Shown: positions 1 through 8,832 of the stretch, piece by piece | Numbering within the stretch: position 1 is the first letter of the stretch | How the letters are laid out: every line of letters starts with the position of its first letter | Source of the DNA: Mycobacterium sp. 852013-50091_SCH5140682 | Lineage (GTDB): Bacteria; Actinomycetota; Actinomycetes; Mycobacteriales; Mycobacteriaceae | Length of the DNA: 64,000 bases | Assembly: GCF_001665685.1 (NCBI RefSeq) | Contig: NZ_LZTB01000122.1 | Coordinates: 106,236-170,235 of the forward strand | Direction: 5' to 3' | Made by a program: the position numbers and the translations under genes | Notes under the pieces: generated by a model | Told to the model about the DNA's origin: nothing | Seen by the model: the letters and a program-made list of their open reading frames with translations, nothing else | The model's database searches: none

Positions 1-1476
1 ATGAATCGCAACCGCATCGCGAAGTTGCTGGCGGTGGCGCTGGTGGCGGTGCTCGCTGTCGGCGCCGGATTCCTGGTCCGCCAGGCATATTTCGCCCCGA
101 AGACGATATCGGCGTTGTTCACATCGGCAACGGGCATCTACCCGGGCGACGACGTGCGGGTATCGGGCGTCAAGGTGGGCACGATCGCGTCCATCGCACC
201 CGAGGGCACGCAGACCAGGCTGACGCTCAAGGTGGATCGCGACGTCCCGGTGCCTGCCGACGCCAAGGCCGTGATCGTCGCGCAGAACCTGGTCGCCGCA
301 CGGTACGTGCAACTCGCACCGGCCTACCGGTCGAGCGGCCCGACTCTGCCCGACAACGCAGTGATCGGTCTTGACCACACCGCGGTGCCCGTGGAGTGGG
401 ACCAGGTCAAAGAGCAACTCATGCGGCTGGCCACCGACCTGGGTCCCAAGAGCGGTGTCGACGGCACCTCGGTGTCCCGGTTCACCGACAGCGCAGCCAA
501 CGCGATGGACGGCAACGGAGACAAGCTGCGCCAGACCATAACCCAGCTCTCAGGCGTCGCCCGCATCCTGGCCGAAGGCAGCGGCAACATCGTCGACATC
601 ATCAAGAACCTGCAGACGTTCGTCACCGCATTGCGGGACAGCAGCGAGCAGGTGGTGTCGTTCCAGAACCGGTTGGCGACGCTCACCAGCGTCATCGACG
701 GCAGCCGGTCCGACCTCGACGCAGCGCTGAAGAACCTGTCGGTCGCGGTCGTGGAGGTGCAGCGGTTCGTCGCGGGCACCCGCAACCAGACCTCCGAGCA
801 GGTCCAGCGGTTGGCCAACGTGACGCAGAACCTCGTCGACCACAAGATGGAGGTGGAGAACATCCTGCACATCGCGCCGAACGCATTCATCAACGGATAC
901 AACATCTACAACCCGGACACCGGCAGCGCGGTGGGGCAGTTCGTGCTGAACAACTTCTCCAACCCGGTCCAGTTCATCTGTGGCGCAATCGGAGCCATCG
1001 AGAACACCACCGCTCCGGAGACCGCGAAACTCTGCTCGCAGTACATGGGACCGGCCCTGCGGCTGCTGAACTTCAACTACCTGCCGTTCCCGATCTCGCC
1101 CTATCTGATGCCGTCGGCCAACCCCGCGAACATCGTCTACTCCGAGCCCGGGCTGGCCCCCGGTGGCGACGGGGGGACGCCCACTGCACCGGAGGTTCCG
1201 CCGGCCCTCTCGGCGTACAACCCGGGTCCGCCTCCGCCGGCACCGTTCACCGGCCGGCCACCGGGAACGCCGCCACCCGGCGCGCAGCAGATGCTGCCTG
1301 AAGGGCGTCCCGTCGAACAGCCCAGTGTGCCTTCCTCCGTTCGGGACATGCTGACCCCGGCGGGCCCGGCGGACGGTGCGACGACGGGGCCGGCGCCCGG
1401 CCCCGAAAACCCGTCGACCGGTGCGCCGTTGCCTGCCGAAGCCCCGCAACCGGCAGAAGGGACGCCACCAGCATGA
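1..1476 (+). CDS. mceD: MCE family protein, MceD type
   Basis: A 491-residue Mce protein, one of the six substrate-binding subunits (A-F) of a mycobacterial Mce lipid importer that spans the periplasm. It has one N-terminal membrane anchor (about residues 9-28). The MCE/MlaD domain follows (about 35-115; YPGDDVRVSGVKVGTI), then a long helical region and a Pro/Ala-rich tail from about residue 390. It lacks a lipobox and precedes a lipoprotein, which fits the D position. Its stop overlaps the next start by four bases (ATGA). The window begins exactly on its ATG, so the yrbEA/B and mceA-C genes expected upstream are outside view. Which mce operon this is (mce1, mce3, mce4 or another) cannot be told from sequence alone. 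Confidence 0.9.
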   Translation: MNRNRIAKLLAVALVAVLAVGAGFLVRQAYFAPKTISALFTSATGIYPGDDVRVSGVKVGTIASIAPEGTQTRLTLKVDRDVPVPADAKAVIVAQNLVAARYVQLAPAYRSSGPTLPDNAVIGLDHTAVPVEWDQVKEQLMRLATDLGPKSGVDGTSVSRFTDSAANAMDGNGDKLRQTITQLSGVARILAEGSGNIVDIIKNLQTFVTALRDSSEQVVSFQNRLATLTSVIDGSRSDLDAALKNLSVAVVEVQRFVAGTRNQTSEQVQRLANVTQNLVDHKMEVENILHIAPNAFINGYNIYNPDTGSAVGQFVLNNFSNPVQFICGAIGAIENTTAPETAKLCSQYMGPALRLLNFNYLPFPISPYLMPSANPANIVYSEPGLAPGGDGGTPTAPEVPPALSAYNPGPPPPAPFTGRPPGTPPPGAQQMLPEGRPVEQPSVPSSVRDMLTPAGPADGATTGPAPGPENPSTGAPLPAEAPQPAEGTPPA

Positions 1477-2798
1477 GCAGGGCAAAACCGGTGCGGCTTG
1501 CGATCGCCGTCGGGTCGTGCGTCGCGCTGACGGCGAGCGGCTGCGCTTTCCAGGGAGTGAACTCGCTTCCGCTGCCGGGTGCTGTCGGGCGGGGCTCCGA
1601 AGCCACCGTCTATCACGTCCAGATCGCGAATGTGGCGACGCTGGAACCGAACTCGCCAGTCATGATGAACGACGTCGTGGTGGGCAGCGTGCGCTCGCTT
1701 GGGGTCAGCAACTGGCACGCCGACGTCGAGTTCTCGGTGCAGCCGGGCACGGTGGTACCCGCCAACGTCATCGCCAGCATCGGGCAGACCAGCCTGCTCG
1801 GCTCGATGCACTTGGCCATCAACCCACCCGTAGGCCAACCGCCGGAAGGCAAACTCCCAGCGGGAGCGAGGATTCCGTTGAACGACTCGTCGACCTACCC
1901 GACGACCGAGCAGACCCTGGGGTCACTCGCCGCGGTGGTCAACGGCGGCGGACTCGGACAGGTCGGCGACGTCATCCACAATTTCAGCGCCGCCCTGCGC
2001 GGCCGCGAAGGCGACATCCGTTCTCTGATCACGCGGTTGGATACGTTTGTCGGCACCCTGGACGCGCAGCGGGACAACATCGTCGCGAGCATCCAGGGGC
2101 TCAACCGACTGGCCGTGACATTCGCCGGTCAGCGCGACGTCATCACCCGTGCGTTGGACAAGATTCCACCGGCCCTCGATGTGCTGATCAGGGAACGGCC
2201 CCGGCTGACGACGGCGTTGCAGAAATTGGGGACGTTCAGCGACACCGCAAACCGGTTCGTCAACGATTCACAGGCCGACCTGGTGGCGAATCTGAAGAAC
2301 ATGGAACCGGCGTTCAAAGCGCTCGCCGATGTCGGCCCCGACCTCGCGGCGGTGCTCGAATACGCGGTGCACTTCCCGTTCACCCAGAGCTTCATGGATC
2401 GCGCCATCCGCGGCGACTACTACAACCTGTTCGCCACCATCGATCTCACCATCCCGCGGTTGAAGCACAGTTTGATGCTCGGTACCCGCTGGGCGCAGGA
2501 GGACACGACTATTGTTCCGGCGCCCGGTGATCCGCCGTATCTGAACTACACCTACGATCCGCTCAAGACCGGCGTGAATCCGCCACCACCGGGGGCCTTC
2601 CCGCCGGCACCCGACGCACCGCCGCCCGGTGAAGCGTCGTCGCCGCCGCCACCGCCTGCCGCGACGGGACCGATCCTGCCGGTGTCCCCGCCTGCTCCGC
2701 TGGCGATTCCGGGAGGCCCGGCTCCGGACGCGGCGCCCGCCCCGGGTGCACCGGGTGCACCGCCGCCCATATTCGCCGGACCGTATGGGGGGCACTGA
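1473..2798 (+). CDS. mceE: MCE family lipoprotein, MceE type
   Basis: A 441-residue lipoprotein subunit of the Mce complex (LprK/LprN class). The signal peptide ends in the lipobox TASGC, with Cys24 as the lipidation site. The MCE domain (about residues 45-120; EPNSPVMMNDVVVGSVRSL) is followed by a helical region that would extend the hydrophobic channel. The C-terminus after about residue 365 is almost entirely Pro, Ala and Gly. The gene overlaps the D-type gene by four bases and shares one base with the F-type gene, so translation is probably coupled. The order D-E(lipoprotein)-F is the canonical one. Confidence 0.93.
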   Translation: MSRAKPVRLAIAVGSCVALTASGCAFQGVNSLPLPGAVGRGSEATVYHVQIANVATLEPNSPVMMNDVVVGSVRSLGVSNWHADVEFSVQPGTVVPANVIASIGQTSLLGSMHLAINPPVGQPPEGKLPAGARIPLNDSSTYPTTEQTLGSLAAVVNGGGLGQVGDVIHNFSAALRGREGDIRSLITRLDTFVGTLDAQRDNIVASIQGLNRLAVTFAGQRDVITRALDKIPPALDVLIRERPRLTTALQKLGTFSDTANRFVNDSQADLVANLKNMEPAFKALADVGPDLAAVLEYAVHFPFTQSFMDRAIRGDYYNLFATIDLTIPRLKHSLMLGTRWAQEDTTIVPAPGDPPYLNYTYDPLKTGVNPPPPGAFPPAPDAPPPGEASSPPPPPAATGPILPVSPPAPLAIPGGPAPDAAPAPGAPGAPPPIFAGPYGGH

Positions 2799-4525
2799 TG
2801 CTCACACGTTTCGTCCGCACCCAACTGGTTCTCTTCGCGGTCGCCTCGATCGTTGGCGTCGCGGTGATGCTGTTCGCCTACATGCAGGTGCCCACGCTGG
2901 TGGGGCTGGGCCGGATCACCGTCAAGGTGGAACTGCCTGCCACCGGGGGGCTCTACCAGTTCAGCAATGTCACCTACCGCGGTTCCCAGATCGGCAAGGT
3001 CACGTCGGTCGATCTGACCGACAAGGGCGCGTTGGCCACGTTGTCGCTCGACCGGTCACCGAAGGTGCCCGCCGATCTGCAGGCGCAGGTCCGCAGCATG
3101 TCGGCGGTGGGGGAGCAGTACATCGATCTGCTGCCGCGCACCGACTCGCCGCCCTACCTTCAGGACGGATCGGTTGTCGCGATGTCCGACACCACCATTC
3201 CGCAACAGGTCGGCCCGATGCTGGATCAGCTCAGTGCGCTGGTGGGCACCATTCCCAAGGACAAGCTCAGCCAGTTGCTCGACGAGTCCTTCAACGCCTT
3301 CAACGGAACGGGCTACGATTTCGGCTCGCTCCTGGACTCGGCGGCGACCATCACCCGGGACTCCAACGCGGTGTCGGATCACACGCGCACGCTGATCGAC
3401 GACTCGGGTCCGTTCCTCGATGCGCAGGCGCAGACTACCGATTCGATCCGGACGTGGGCGGCGAGCCTGGCGGGCGTCACCGACCAGGTGGCCACGAACG
3501 ACCCTCAGTTCCGGTCGATACTGCGCAACGGCCCCGGATTCGCCAATGAGACATCGCAATTGCTGCAGCAGATCAAGCCGACGTTGCCGGTGCTGTTGGC
3601 GAACCTGTCCACCTTCGGTCAGATCGCGGTGACCTACAACCCGTCGCTCGAGCAGATCCTGGTGCTGCTGCCGCCGTACGTCGCTCAGATACAGACCTAC
3701 GCGCCGACCACCAGTCCGACCGGTCTGCCCAATGGCGACTTCTCGCTGGGCCTCGGTGACCCGCCGGCCTGCACCGTCGGCTTCCTCCCGCCCTCGGCGT
3801 GGCGGTCACCATCGGACACGTCGGTCATCGACACGCCAGACAACATCTACTGCAAGTTGCCGCAGGATTCGCCGATCGGGGTCCGCGGTGCGCGTAACTA
3901 CCCGTGCATGGGGCACCCGGGCAAACGGGCGCCCACCGTCGAATTGTGTGATGACCCCAGGGGATTCCAGCCTCTGGCGCAGCGACAGCACGCGCTCGGC
4001 CCGTATCCGCTCGACCCGAACCTGATTTCGCAGGGTGTCCCGACCGATCAGCGAGTGCTGCCCGACAACAACATCTTCGGGCCACTCGGAGGCACTCCAC
4101 TGCCGCCGGGAGTGTCCGCTCCGCCACCCGGCGCGGCGCCCGAGCCGCAGCCGCCTGCCAGCTTCCCGGGCATGCCTCCGGGTCCGTTGTTGCCCGGGCA
4201 GCCGATCTATACCGAGCCCCCCGTGTCCGGGCAGCCGGCACCGCCTGCGCCTGACCCGAACGCGGTTCCGCTTCCTCCCGCACAGCGGCCCGAGGCCTCC
4301 GAGGTTCCGGTGCCGCATGGTCCCGCGCTGCCCCCGGAACCCGACGCCGGCGCACCGGCCGCCGCGCCGAGCGCATTCCACAGCGACGGCTCGTCAGGGC
4401 CTTCGGTGGCGATCGCCAAGTACGACCCGCGCACCGGACAGTACATGGGCAGCGACGGCAAGCTCTACCAGCAGGCGAACCTCGCGACGACGCCGAAGAC
4501 GTGGCAGGACCTCATGCCCAATTGA
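2798..4525 (+). CDS. mceF: MCE family protein, MceF type
   Basis: A 575-residue terminal subunit of the Mce operon. It has an N-terminal transmembrane anchor (about residues 8-28) and an MCE domain (about 38-115; GLYQFSNVTYRGSQIGKV). A long helical domain and a Pro-rich segment (about 420-525) follow. The C-terminal tail carries YDPRTGQYMGSDGKLYQQ, a motif typical of F-type Mce proteins. ATG 2798 overlaps the preceding stop (TGATG). Convergent transcription of a secreted-protein gene begins 24 bases after its stop, so the mce operon ends here and has no mam genes attached. Two Mce-associated membrane proteins appear only at 18.4 kb. Confidence 0.93.
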   Translation: MLTRFVRTQLVLFAVASIVGVAVMLFAYMQVPTLVGLGRITVKVELPATGGLYQFSNVTYRGSQIGKVTSVDLTDKGALATLSLDRSPKVPADLQAQVRSMSAVGEQYIDLLPRTDSPPYLQDGSVVAMSDTTIPQQVGPMLDQLSALVGTIPKDKLSQLLDESFNAFNGTGYDFGSLLDSAATITRDSNAVSDHTRTLIDDSGPFLDAQAQTTDSIRTWAASLAGVTDQVATNDPQFRSILRNGPGFANETSQLLQQIKPTLPVLLANLSTFGQIAVTYNPSLEQILVLLPPYVAQIQTYAPTTSPTGLPNGDFSLGLGDPPACTVGFLPPSAWRSPSDTSVIDTPDNIYCKLPQDSPIGVRGARNYPCMGHPGKRAPTVELCDDPRGFQPLAQRQHALGPYPLDPNLISQGVPTDQRVLPDNNIFGPLGGTPLPPGVSAPPPGAAPEPQPPASFPGMPPGPLLPGQPIYTEPPVSGQPAPPAPDPNAVPLPPAQRPEASEVPVPHGPALPPEPDAGAPAAAPSAFHSDGSSGPSVAIAKYDPRTGQYMGSDGKLYQQANLATTPKTWQDLMPN

Positions 4526-4549
4526 GCAGTGGCCCATGTGCTTTCGGCG

Positions 4550-5059
4550 TCAGATTTTCTTCATGTAGAACGGCATCCGGATCGTCGGCCACTGGTTGCG
4601 GCCGCACGAGCCGCTGGCGCCCACGGTGATGCTCTCGCCGGTGTACTCGGTGGATGCCAGGTCCACGTGGGCGTCGGCCCCGACGGGATAGAGCTTGTGA
4701 GTCTGCAGACCCTCGATAGGTGTGCCGTCAGCGCAGAATCGCCATTGGGGCACAACGTGTTTGACATACCACAGGCCGTTGGTGGTGTAGATCGGTGCGG
4801 TCCAGCCTTCGTCGCTGGTGACGGTGCCCGCGCAGTCGGTGGGCGACGTGCATGACGTGCTCACGGTCCAGGTGCTCCGTACCGAAGGCTGGTTCTCGTA
4901 ACGCTCGTTGATCTTGGCCCAGTCACCGTTGGCCGACGTGGCGAATGTGCCGTTGATGCCCCATCCGTCCGATGCGCCCGCCGGTGCGGCCCCGCTCAGG
5001 CCGACCCATACTGTCACGGCGACCACCGCCGCGGACGCGCTTACCTTCGACGCCGACAT
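4550..5059 (-). CDS. secreted protein of unknown function
   Basis: A 169-residue protein with a clear Sec signal peptide (hydrophobic residues 8-24, likely cleavage after GASA-like sequence near residue 29). The mature part has several Cys (CTSPTDC, WRFC, GSCG) that could form disulfides, and many Trp and Tyr. I recognise no enzyme motif. Small secreted proteins of this look occur beside mycobacterial mce loci, so an envelope role is likely but inferred. It is convergent with the mce operon and divergent from the gene at 5209. An ATTCTC/GAGAAT inverted repeat lies 31-48 bases upstream of its start. Confidence 0.75.
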   Translation of the reverse strand: MSASKVSASAAVVAVTVWVGLSGAAPAGASDGWGINGTFATSANGDWAKINERYENQPSVRSTWTVSTSCTSPTDCAGTVTSDEGWTAPIYTTNGLWYVKHVVPQWRFCADGTPIEGLQTHKLYPVGADAHVDLASTEYTGESITVGASGSCGRNQWPTIRMPFYMKKI

Positions 5060-5089
5060 GGAGCCACTCCTTAGGCAGTGGAAGTCACG

Positions 5090-5107
5090 TTCTCAATCAG
5101 CGAGAAT
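5090..5107. promoter_or_regulatory. inverted-repeat operator (site A of the ATTCTC/GAGAAT family)
   Basis: TTCTC-N7-GAGAAT lies 31-48 bases upstream of the start codon at 5059 (minus strand). The same arms recur at five other promoter positions in the window. The form suggests a TetR-family operator. The cognate regulator is not identifiable here. Confidence 0.6.
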
Positions 5108-5160
5108 AACACTACCAATGCTGTGGCATTCGACGATTTCTTGAGGCGATCCGTAGTAAT

Positions 5161-5179
5161 ATTCTCGGAAATCGAGAGT
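5161..5179. promoter_or_regulatory. inverted-repeat operator (site B of the ATTCTC/GAGAAT family)
   Basis: ATTCTC-N7-GAGAGT, one mismatch from the consensus right arm, lies 30-48 bases upstream of the GTG start at 5209. Together with site A it flanks the 149-base divergent intergenic region almost symmetrically, one site per promoter. Confidence 0.55.
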
Positions 5180-5208
5180 CCAATTTTCACCTGTGTGAGG
5201 GTAGTGAC

Positions 5209-5595
5209 GTGCGTGTGACCGTGATCGCGGCCGCTCCGGCAATAGTCGCCGCGACAATGCTTGCGCCGCAGGCGAATGCGGGGCCGCAGACGTGTAATGA
5301 CGCCTACTGCGTGCCGGGTATCGACGGCACTGCCGAGCTCGGCGCGCCGTGCGGAAACACGTCGTACTACGTTTTCGGCGTCGACGGTCGCAACGGGTGG
5401 GGAAGGTTGCTGTTCTGCGGCTCGCCGCGGCGGTACGACCCGCGGTGGTTCCGCTCGCCGCCGATGGCCGGTATTCGTGACGAGGGCAGCCTCTGCACGA
5501 CCGAGATGGATCAGGTGGCGCAGGCCCCTGACGGTCTGTTCCTGACTTGTGTTCCGATGAACGGTGATTCGCGTTGGCGGCGCGGGGACGCGTAG
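5209..5595 (+). CDS. small Cys-rich secreted protein of unknown function
   Basis: A 128-residue protein with an N-terminal signal peptide (VIAAAPAIVAATMLAPQANA). The mature domain of about 108 residues has six Cys (CNDAYC, PCGN, LFCGS, SLCTT, LTCVP), which suggests three disulfide bonds. GTG 5209 is preferred: a GAGGG ribosome-binding site lies just upstream and it gives a full signal peptide. I do not recognise a family. The gene ends 10 bases before the convergent stop at 5606. An operator of the ATTCTC family precedes it, as for the divergent secreted gene at 4550-5059. Confidence 0.68.
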   Translation: MRVTVIAAAPAIVAATMLAPQANAGPQTCNDAYCVPGIDGTAELGAPCGNTSYYVFGVDGRNGWGRLLFCGSPRRYDPRWFRSPPMAGIRDEGSLCTTEMDQVAQAPDGLFLTCVPMNGDSRWRRGDA

Positions 5596-5605
5596 TCGCG
5601 CCCGG

Positions 5606-6022
5606 TCACCAGTTGCGAATCGAGCAGAGCACGCCTTTGGGGCCGCTGTTGGTCTTGACGACGGTACCGTCCACGGCCAGTTCGCAGGTGAAGCCGGGCG
5701 TGGGAGTGTTCGGCGACTCGCCACTTTGCACAAGCACCATCGCCCACAGATCCGGATCGGCAAGCATCGCGTCGAACACCCAGGGCTTGCTCGGCGCGAG
5801 ATCGGCCTCGGCCCTTGGGCTGAATTCGTAGGGATCATGGCTGTAGTCCGACCACGTCGGCGGATCGGTGTCGCGATAGTAGATGTGGGCATAGAACGGA
5901 GCATTCGCCGTCACGGTGTAGCGGACATGGTGCAGCACCGGATTGTCGTCGGCCGATGCCGGCGCTGCGGTGGCTCCCACGGCGAACGCGAGTGCTGTTG
6001 TCACTGCCCATATCGCGCGCAT
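5606..6022 (-). CDS. secreted protein with an MmpS-like fold (hypothetical)
   Basis: A 138-residue secreted protein. The start at ATG 6022 places a standard signal peptide (residues 1-22, ending PASA) at the N-terminus; a longer open frame to 6082 would bury it. The mature part, with VRYTVTANAPFYAHIYYRD near its start, looks like the beta-sandwich of mycobacterial MmpS-type or transport-accessory domains, but the resemblance is weak. Its start lies two bases beyond the stop of the gene at 6025-6495. The two therefore form an operon of secreted proteins read leftward. Confidence 0.68.
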   Translation of the reverse strand: MRAIWAVTTALAFAVGATAAPASADDNPVLHHVRYTVTANAPFYAHIYYRDTDPPTWSDYSHDPYEFSPRAEADLAPSKPWVFDAMLADPDLWAMVLVQSGESPNTPTPGFTCELAVDGTVVKTNSGPKGVLCSIRNW

Positions 6023-6024
6023 CG

Positions 6025-6495
6025 TCACATCCTGGTCAGGGTGAACGGGTAGGTGAGCGTGCCACCCGGCGCGCCGTCGCAACCGGCATCGAAGGTCGAC
6101 ACCATCTCGCCGGCGAGGGTGTTGGCATCCCAGGTGTATACGTCATGAGTTGGGATGGTCGGCCCGTAATAGATGTCGCCGCAACGCAGTCCGAACGGAT
6201 CGTCGATGACCATCGTGTATCGGCCGTCCGCCAGGTTCGCTCTTGAGTGTGAATTCGCGGCCTTGGCGACCGGCTGAGGGATGGAGAGGACGCTGAGGCA
6301 GTTGAGTCTCTCCGGGCCGCCCGTTGTCTCGCACGGCGCCAACGCCGACCAGATCCAGGTGTGGAAGTCTCGCCGGTCCGGAATGTTGAGCATGTAGTTG
6401 CCGTAGTACATGGCCGAGGCCGGGGGAGCCAGGGTGATGGCCACCGCCACGCCCAGCGCGGCCGTCGTCGCGGTGGTCAACGAACGGGACTTCAC
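6025..6495 (-). CDS. secreted protein of unknown function
   Basis: A 156-residue exported protein. The start is set at GTG 6495, preceded by a GAGGAG ribosome-binding site and followed by a signal peptide (VKSRSLTTATTAALG to PPASA). An upstream TTG at 6582 in the same frame would leave the signal sequence internal. The mature part contains paired Cys (PCETT, LNCLS, LRCGD, AGCDG) and no motif I recognise. A -10-like TATAGT sits at 6534-6529 on the minus strand. Inverted repeat site C lies about 100 bases upstream. It is the first gene of a two-gene operon with the gene at 5606-6022. Confidence 0.72.
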   Translation of the reverse strand: MKSRSLTTATTAALGVAVAITLAPPASAMYYGNYMLNIPDRRDFHTWIWSALAPCETTGGPERLNCLSVLSIPQPVAKAANSHSRANLADGRYTMVIDDPFGLRCGDIYYGPTIPTHDVYTWDANTLAGEMVSTFDAGCDGAPGGTLTYPFTLTRM

Positions 6496-6596
6496 AGGCT
6501 CCTCCACGCGTCCGGCACTGCTCGGGTGACTATAAAACGAGACCCGGCTTCGTCGTCCGGAAATCGGCAATCTCGTCTTCAAATATCGAGATTGGC

Positions 6597-6614
6597 ATTC
6601 TCACAACCGAGAAT
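6597..6614. promoter_or_regulatory. inverted-repeat operator (site C of the ATTCTC/GAGAAT family)
   Basis: ATTCTC-N6-GAGAAT with perfect arms, between the P450 stop and the secreted-protein operon it probably serves. A looser repeat, AATCTC-N13-GAGATT, occupies 6569-6593 next to it. Site C is farther from its start codon (about 100 bases) than the other sites. Confidence 0.55.
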
Positions 6615-6641
6615 AGTACTACGACAGCGCCACCCTGACCG

Positions 6642-7934
6642 TCAGTGAACCGGAGTGAACCCGATGTTCAGCGCGGTGAGCCCGCGCAGGATGAAGGTCG
6701 GCTCGTACGTGTAGCGACGATCGCCGGCGGGACCGTGGTGCTCCTCGTCGATGGTGATCTCACTCATCCGGTCGAGGATCCGCTCGATGGACACGCGTGC
6801 CTCCACACGCGCCAGTGGACCACCCGGGCAGCTGTGAACCCCGCGGCCGAAGGCGATGTGCTCCCGGACGTTCTTGCGGTCGAGGCTGAATGTGTGCGGA
6901 TCCTCGAACCGCACCGGATCGCGGTTGACCGCGCCCGGGCACACCATCAGCGTGGTGCCGGCCGGCACGTCGACCCCGCCCAGCTCGGTGTGCTTCTTGG
7001 CGAGCCGGAACTGGCTCTTGACAGGTGCATCCATGCGCAACGCCTCCTCGACGAACGTCGGGATGCGGCTGCGGTCTTGGCGCAGCGTGGCCTGCACATC
7101 CGGGCGGTCACCCAGCACGCGCAGCGACGCTGACAGCAGCTTGGTGGTGGTCTCCTGGCCGGCCGCGAACAAGAAGGTTGCCGAGCGGACGACGTCGATG
7201 ACCTCGGGTGTCGACCCGTCCGGATACTTCGCGGTCGCCAGCGCCGTCAGCACGTCGTCGCGCGGGTTCTCCCGCCGATCCTGCAGGTATCCGACGAACT
7301 TCTCGTCGAGCCAGGCCAGAGGGTTCATCGCGAGCTCATCGCCGTCCAGCGAACCGACGATGGCGCCCGGCCGCGGCGCACCGAGCACATGACGGAACTC
7401 GTCGTGGTCGGCCTCCGGCACTCCGAGCAGGTCGGCGATCACCAGCAGGGAGAACGGCTTGGCGTACGCGGACAGGAACTCACAGCGTCCGTCGGCCAGG
7501 AAGTCATCGAGGCACTCGTCGGCGAGCCGCCACATGAAGTCCTCGTTCTCCTTGAGCCGACGCGGCGTCAGCAGCCGGTTGAGCAGCGAGCGGGCGTCGG
7601 TGTGCTGCGGCGGATCCATGGTGACCATGTGCTCGAACATCGGCAGGGCAGAGCGGTGAGCCTCGATCTGGGCGGTGATGTCTTCGCCCTCGGGCGTGAA
7701 CGGCAGTGGCGGGAAAGGTCCACCGACCGCGATGCACGACGAGAAGGTGTCGGTGTCCTTGAGGACCGTGGTCGCTTCGTCGAAGCTCGTGATGGCCAGG
7801 ACGCCGTAGTGGGGCTCCCGGACGACGGGACATTTGCTGCGCAGATGGTCGAAGTATGGATGCGGGTCGGGAACCAGGGATTGGTCGGTGAAGTAGTCGA
7901 CGGTGTCGAAGTCGGTCGTCGGTGAATCGGCCAT
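6642..7934 (-). CDS. cytochrome P450
   Basis: A 430-residue soluble bacterial P450 monooxygenase. The I-helix oxygen-binding motif is AGQETT (residues 258-263), the K-helix ExxR is Glu297-Arg300, and the heme loop FGRGVHSCPGG puts the axial ligand at Cys369. Length is normal for a class I P450 that needs separate ferredoxin and reductase, neither of which is encoded nearby. The subfamily and substrate are not assignable. The context (Mce import, CoA ligases, SCP-x thiolase) suggests a lipid or steroid-like substrate, which is inference. It is divergent from a TetR gene whose likely operator lies in the shared promoter. Confidence 0.95.
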   Translation of the reverse strand: MADSPTTDFDTVDYFTDQSLVPDPHPYFDHLRSKCPVVREPHYGVLAITSFDEATTVLKDTDTFSSCIAVGGPFPPLPFTPEGEDITAQIEAHRSALPMFEHMVTMDPPQHTDARSLLNRLLTPRRLKENEDFMWRLADECLDDFLADGRCEFLSAYAKPFSLLVIADLLGVPEADHDEFRHVLGAPRPGAIVGSLDGDELAMNPLAWLDEKFVGYLQDRRENPRDDVLTALATAKYPDGSTPEVIDVVRSATFLFAAGQETTTKLLSASLRVLGDRPDVQATLRQDRSRIPTFVEEALRMDAPVKSQFRLAKKHTELGGVDVPAGTTLMVCPGAVNRDPVRFEDPHTFSLDRKNVREHIAFGRGVHSCPGGPLARVEARVSIERILDRMSEITIDEEHHGPAGDRRYTYEPTFILRGLTALNIGFTPVH

Positions 7935-8015
7935 GGTGTGCGCTACCTCCCGAAATCAATGTGCGCGGTGACGGTTTCGCGGCAGGTTGGGCCGCGCGAC
8001 GAGATGGGCCAAAGT

Positions 8016-8033
8016 GCTGAGCACTTGCTTAGC
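8016..8033. promoter_or_regulatory. probable TetR operator in the P450/tetR divergent promoter
   Basis: GCTGAGCA-CT-TGCTTAGC, an 18-base palindrome with seven of eight arm positions matched. It lies between the divergent P450 (start 7934) and TetR (start 8120) genes. Position and symmetry suit autoregulation and P450 repression by the adjacent TetR protein. Confidence 0.65.
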
Positions 8034-8119
8034 ATGGCGGTAGAGTCGTGGTCAAGATCACTCGGCGCGGCGCGGTTACGATTTGCGTGCCGTTTTGTGT
8101 GGTGGGAAAGGAGCCTGGC

Positions 8120-8725
8120 ATGGCATCGGCGCGGAGGATCGGGGCGCCGGACGCGAAGAACCGCATCGTGCTGCTGGAGGCCGCCGAACAGCTGATGGTC
8201 GAGGAGGGCTACGCCGCGGTGACCTCGCGCCGGGTGGCCGACAAGGCCGGCCTCAAACCGCAGCTGGTGCACTACTACTTCCGGACGATGGACGATCTTT
8301 TCCTTGCGGTGTTCCGGAGACGCGCCGAGGAGGGCCTGGTCGCGCAGGCGCGCGCGCTGGATTCCGCTCAGCCGTTGTGGGCGCTGTGGCGGTTCGGCAC
8401 GGACCCCGCCGCCACCCGTCTCACGATGGAGATCATGGGGCTGGCCAACCATCGCAAGGCGTTGCGGGCGGAGATCGCGCACTATGCCGAGCGGTTCCGC
8501 GAGGAGCAGACCAAGGCGATGACGGCGGCGCTGCACCGGTACGGTGTCGACGTCTCCGAGGTCCCGCCCATCGTCTGGACGATCTTTGCGACCAGTGTCT
8601 CGCGGGTGATGGTCATGGAGCAGGCGCTCGGGATGTCCTCGGGCCACGACGAGGTGATCGAGTTCTGTGAGGGCTGGCTGCGGCGCCTCGAGGGTGAGCC
8701 GCAGCCGGTCGAGGCATCCGCCTGA
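8120..8725 (+). CDS. TetR family transcriptional regulator
   Basis: A 201-residue TetR-type repressor. The N-terminal helix-turn-helix (about residues 15-60) contains VTSRRVADKAGLKPQLVHYYFRT, with the family's aromatic YYF before helix 4. The C-terminal ligand-binding domain is unassigned. ATG 8120 is chosen because AAAGGAG lies six bases upstream and the domain then begins at the usual distance; a GTG at 8048 would add a non-conserved leader. It is divergent from the P450 and probably binds the palindrome at 8016-8033. The downstream membrane cluster has different operator sequences, so this protein may not control it. Confidence 0.9.
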   Translation: MASARRIGAPDAKNRIVLLEAAEQLMVEEGYAAVTSRRVADKAGLKPQLVHYYFRTMDDLFLAVFRRRAEEGLVAQARALDSAQPLWALWRFGTDPAATRLTMEIMGLANHRKALRAEIAHYAERFREEQTKAMTAALHRYGVDVSEVPPIVWTIFATSVSRVMVMEQALGMSSGHDEVIEFCEGWLRRLEGEPQPVEASA

Positions 8726-8832
8726 GGCCTTCACCCGATCGGCGCTCGCCGGCCTGGAAACATCACTTTCAAATCATAGAACGTCATTTCCGTCTCTGAG
8801 GATGTGTTTAGCGCTGGCGTGCGCTCAGACCG

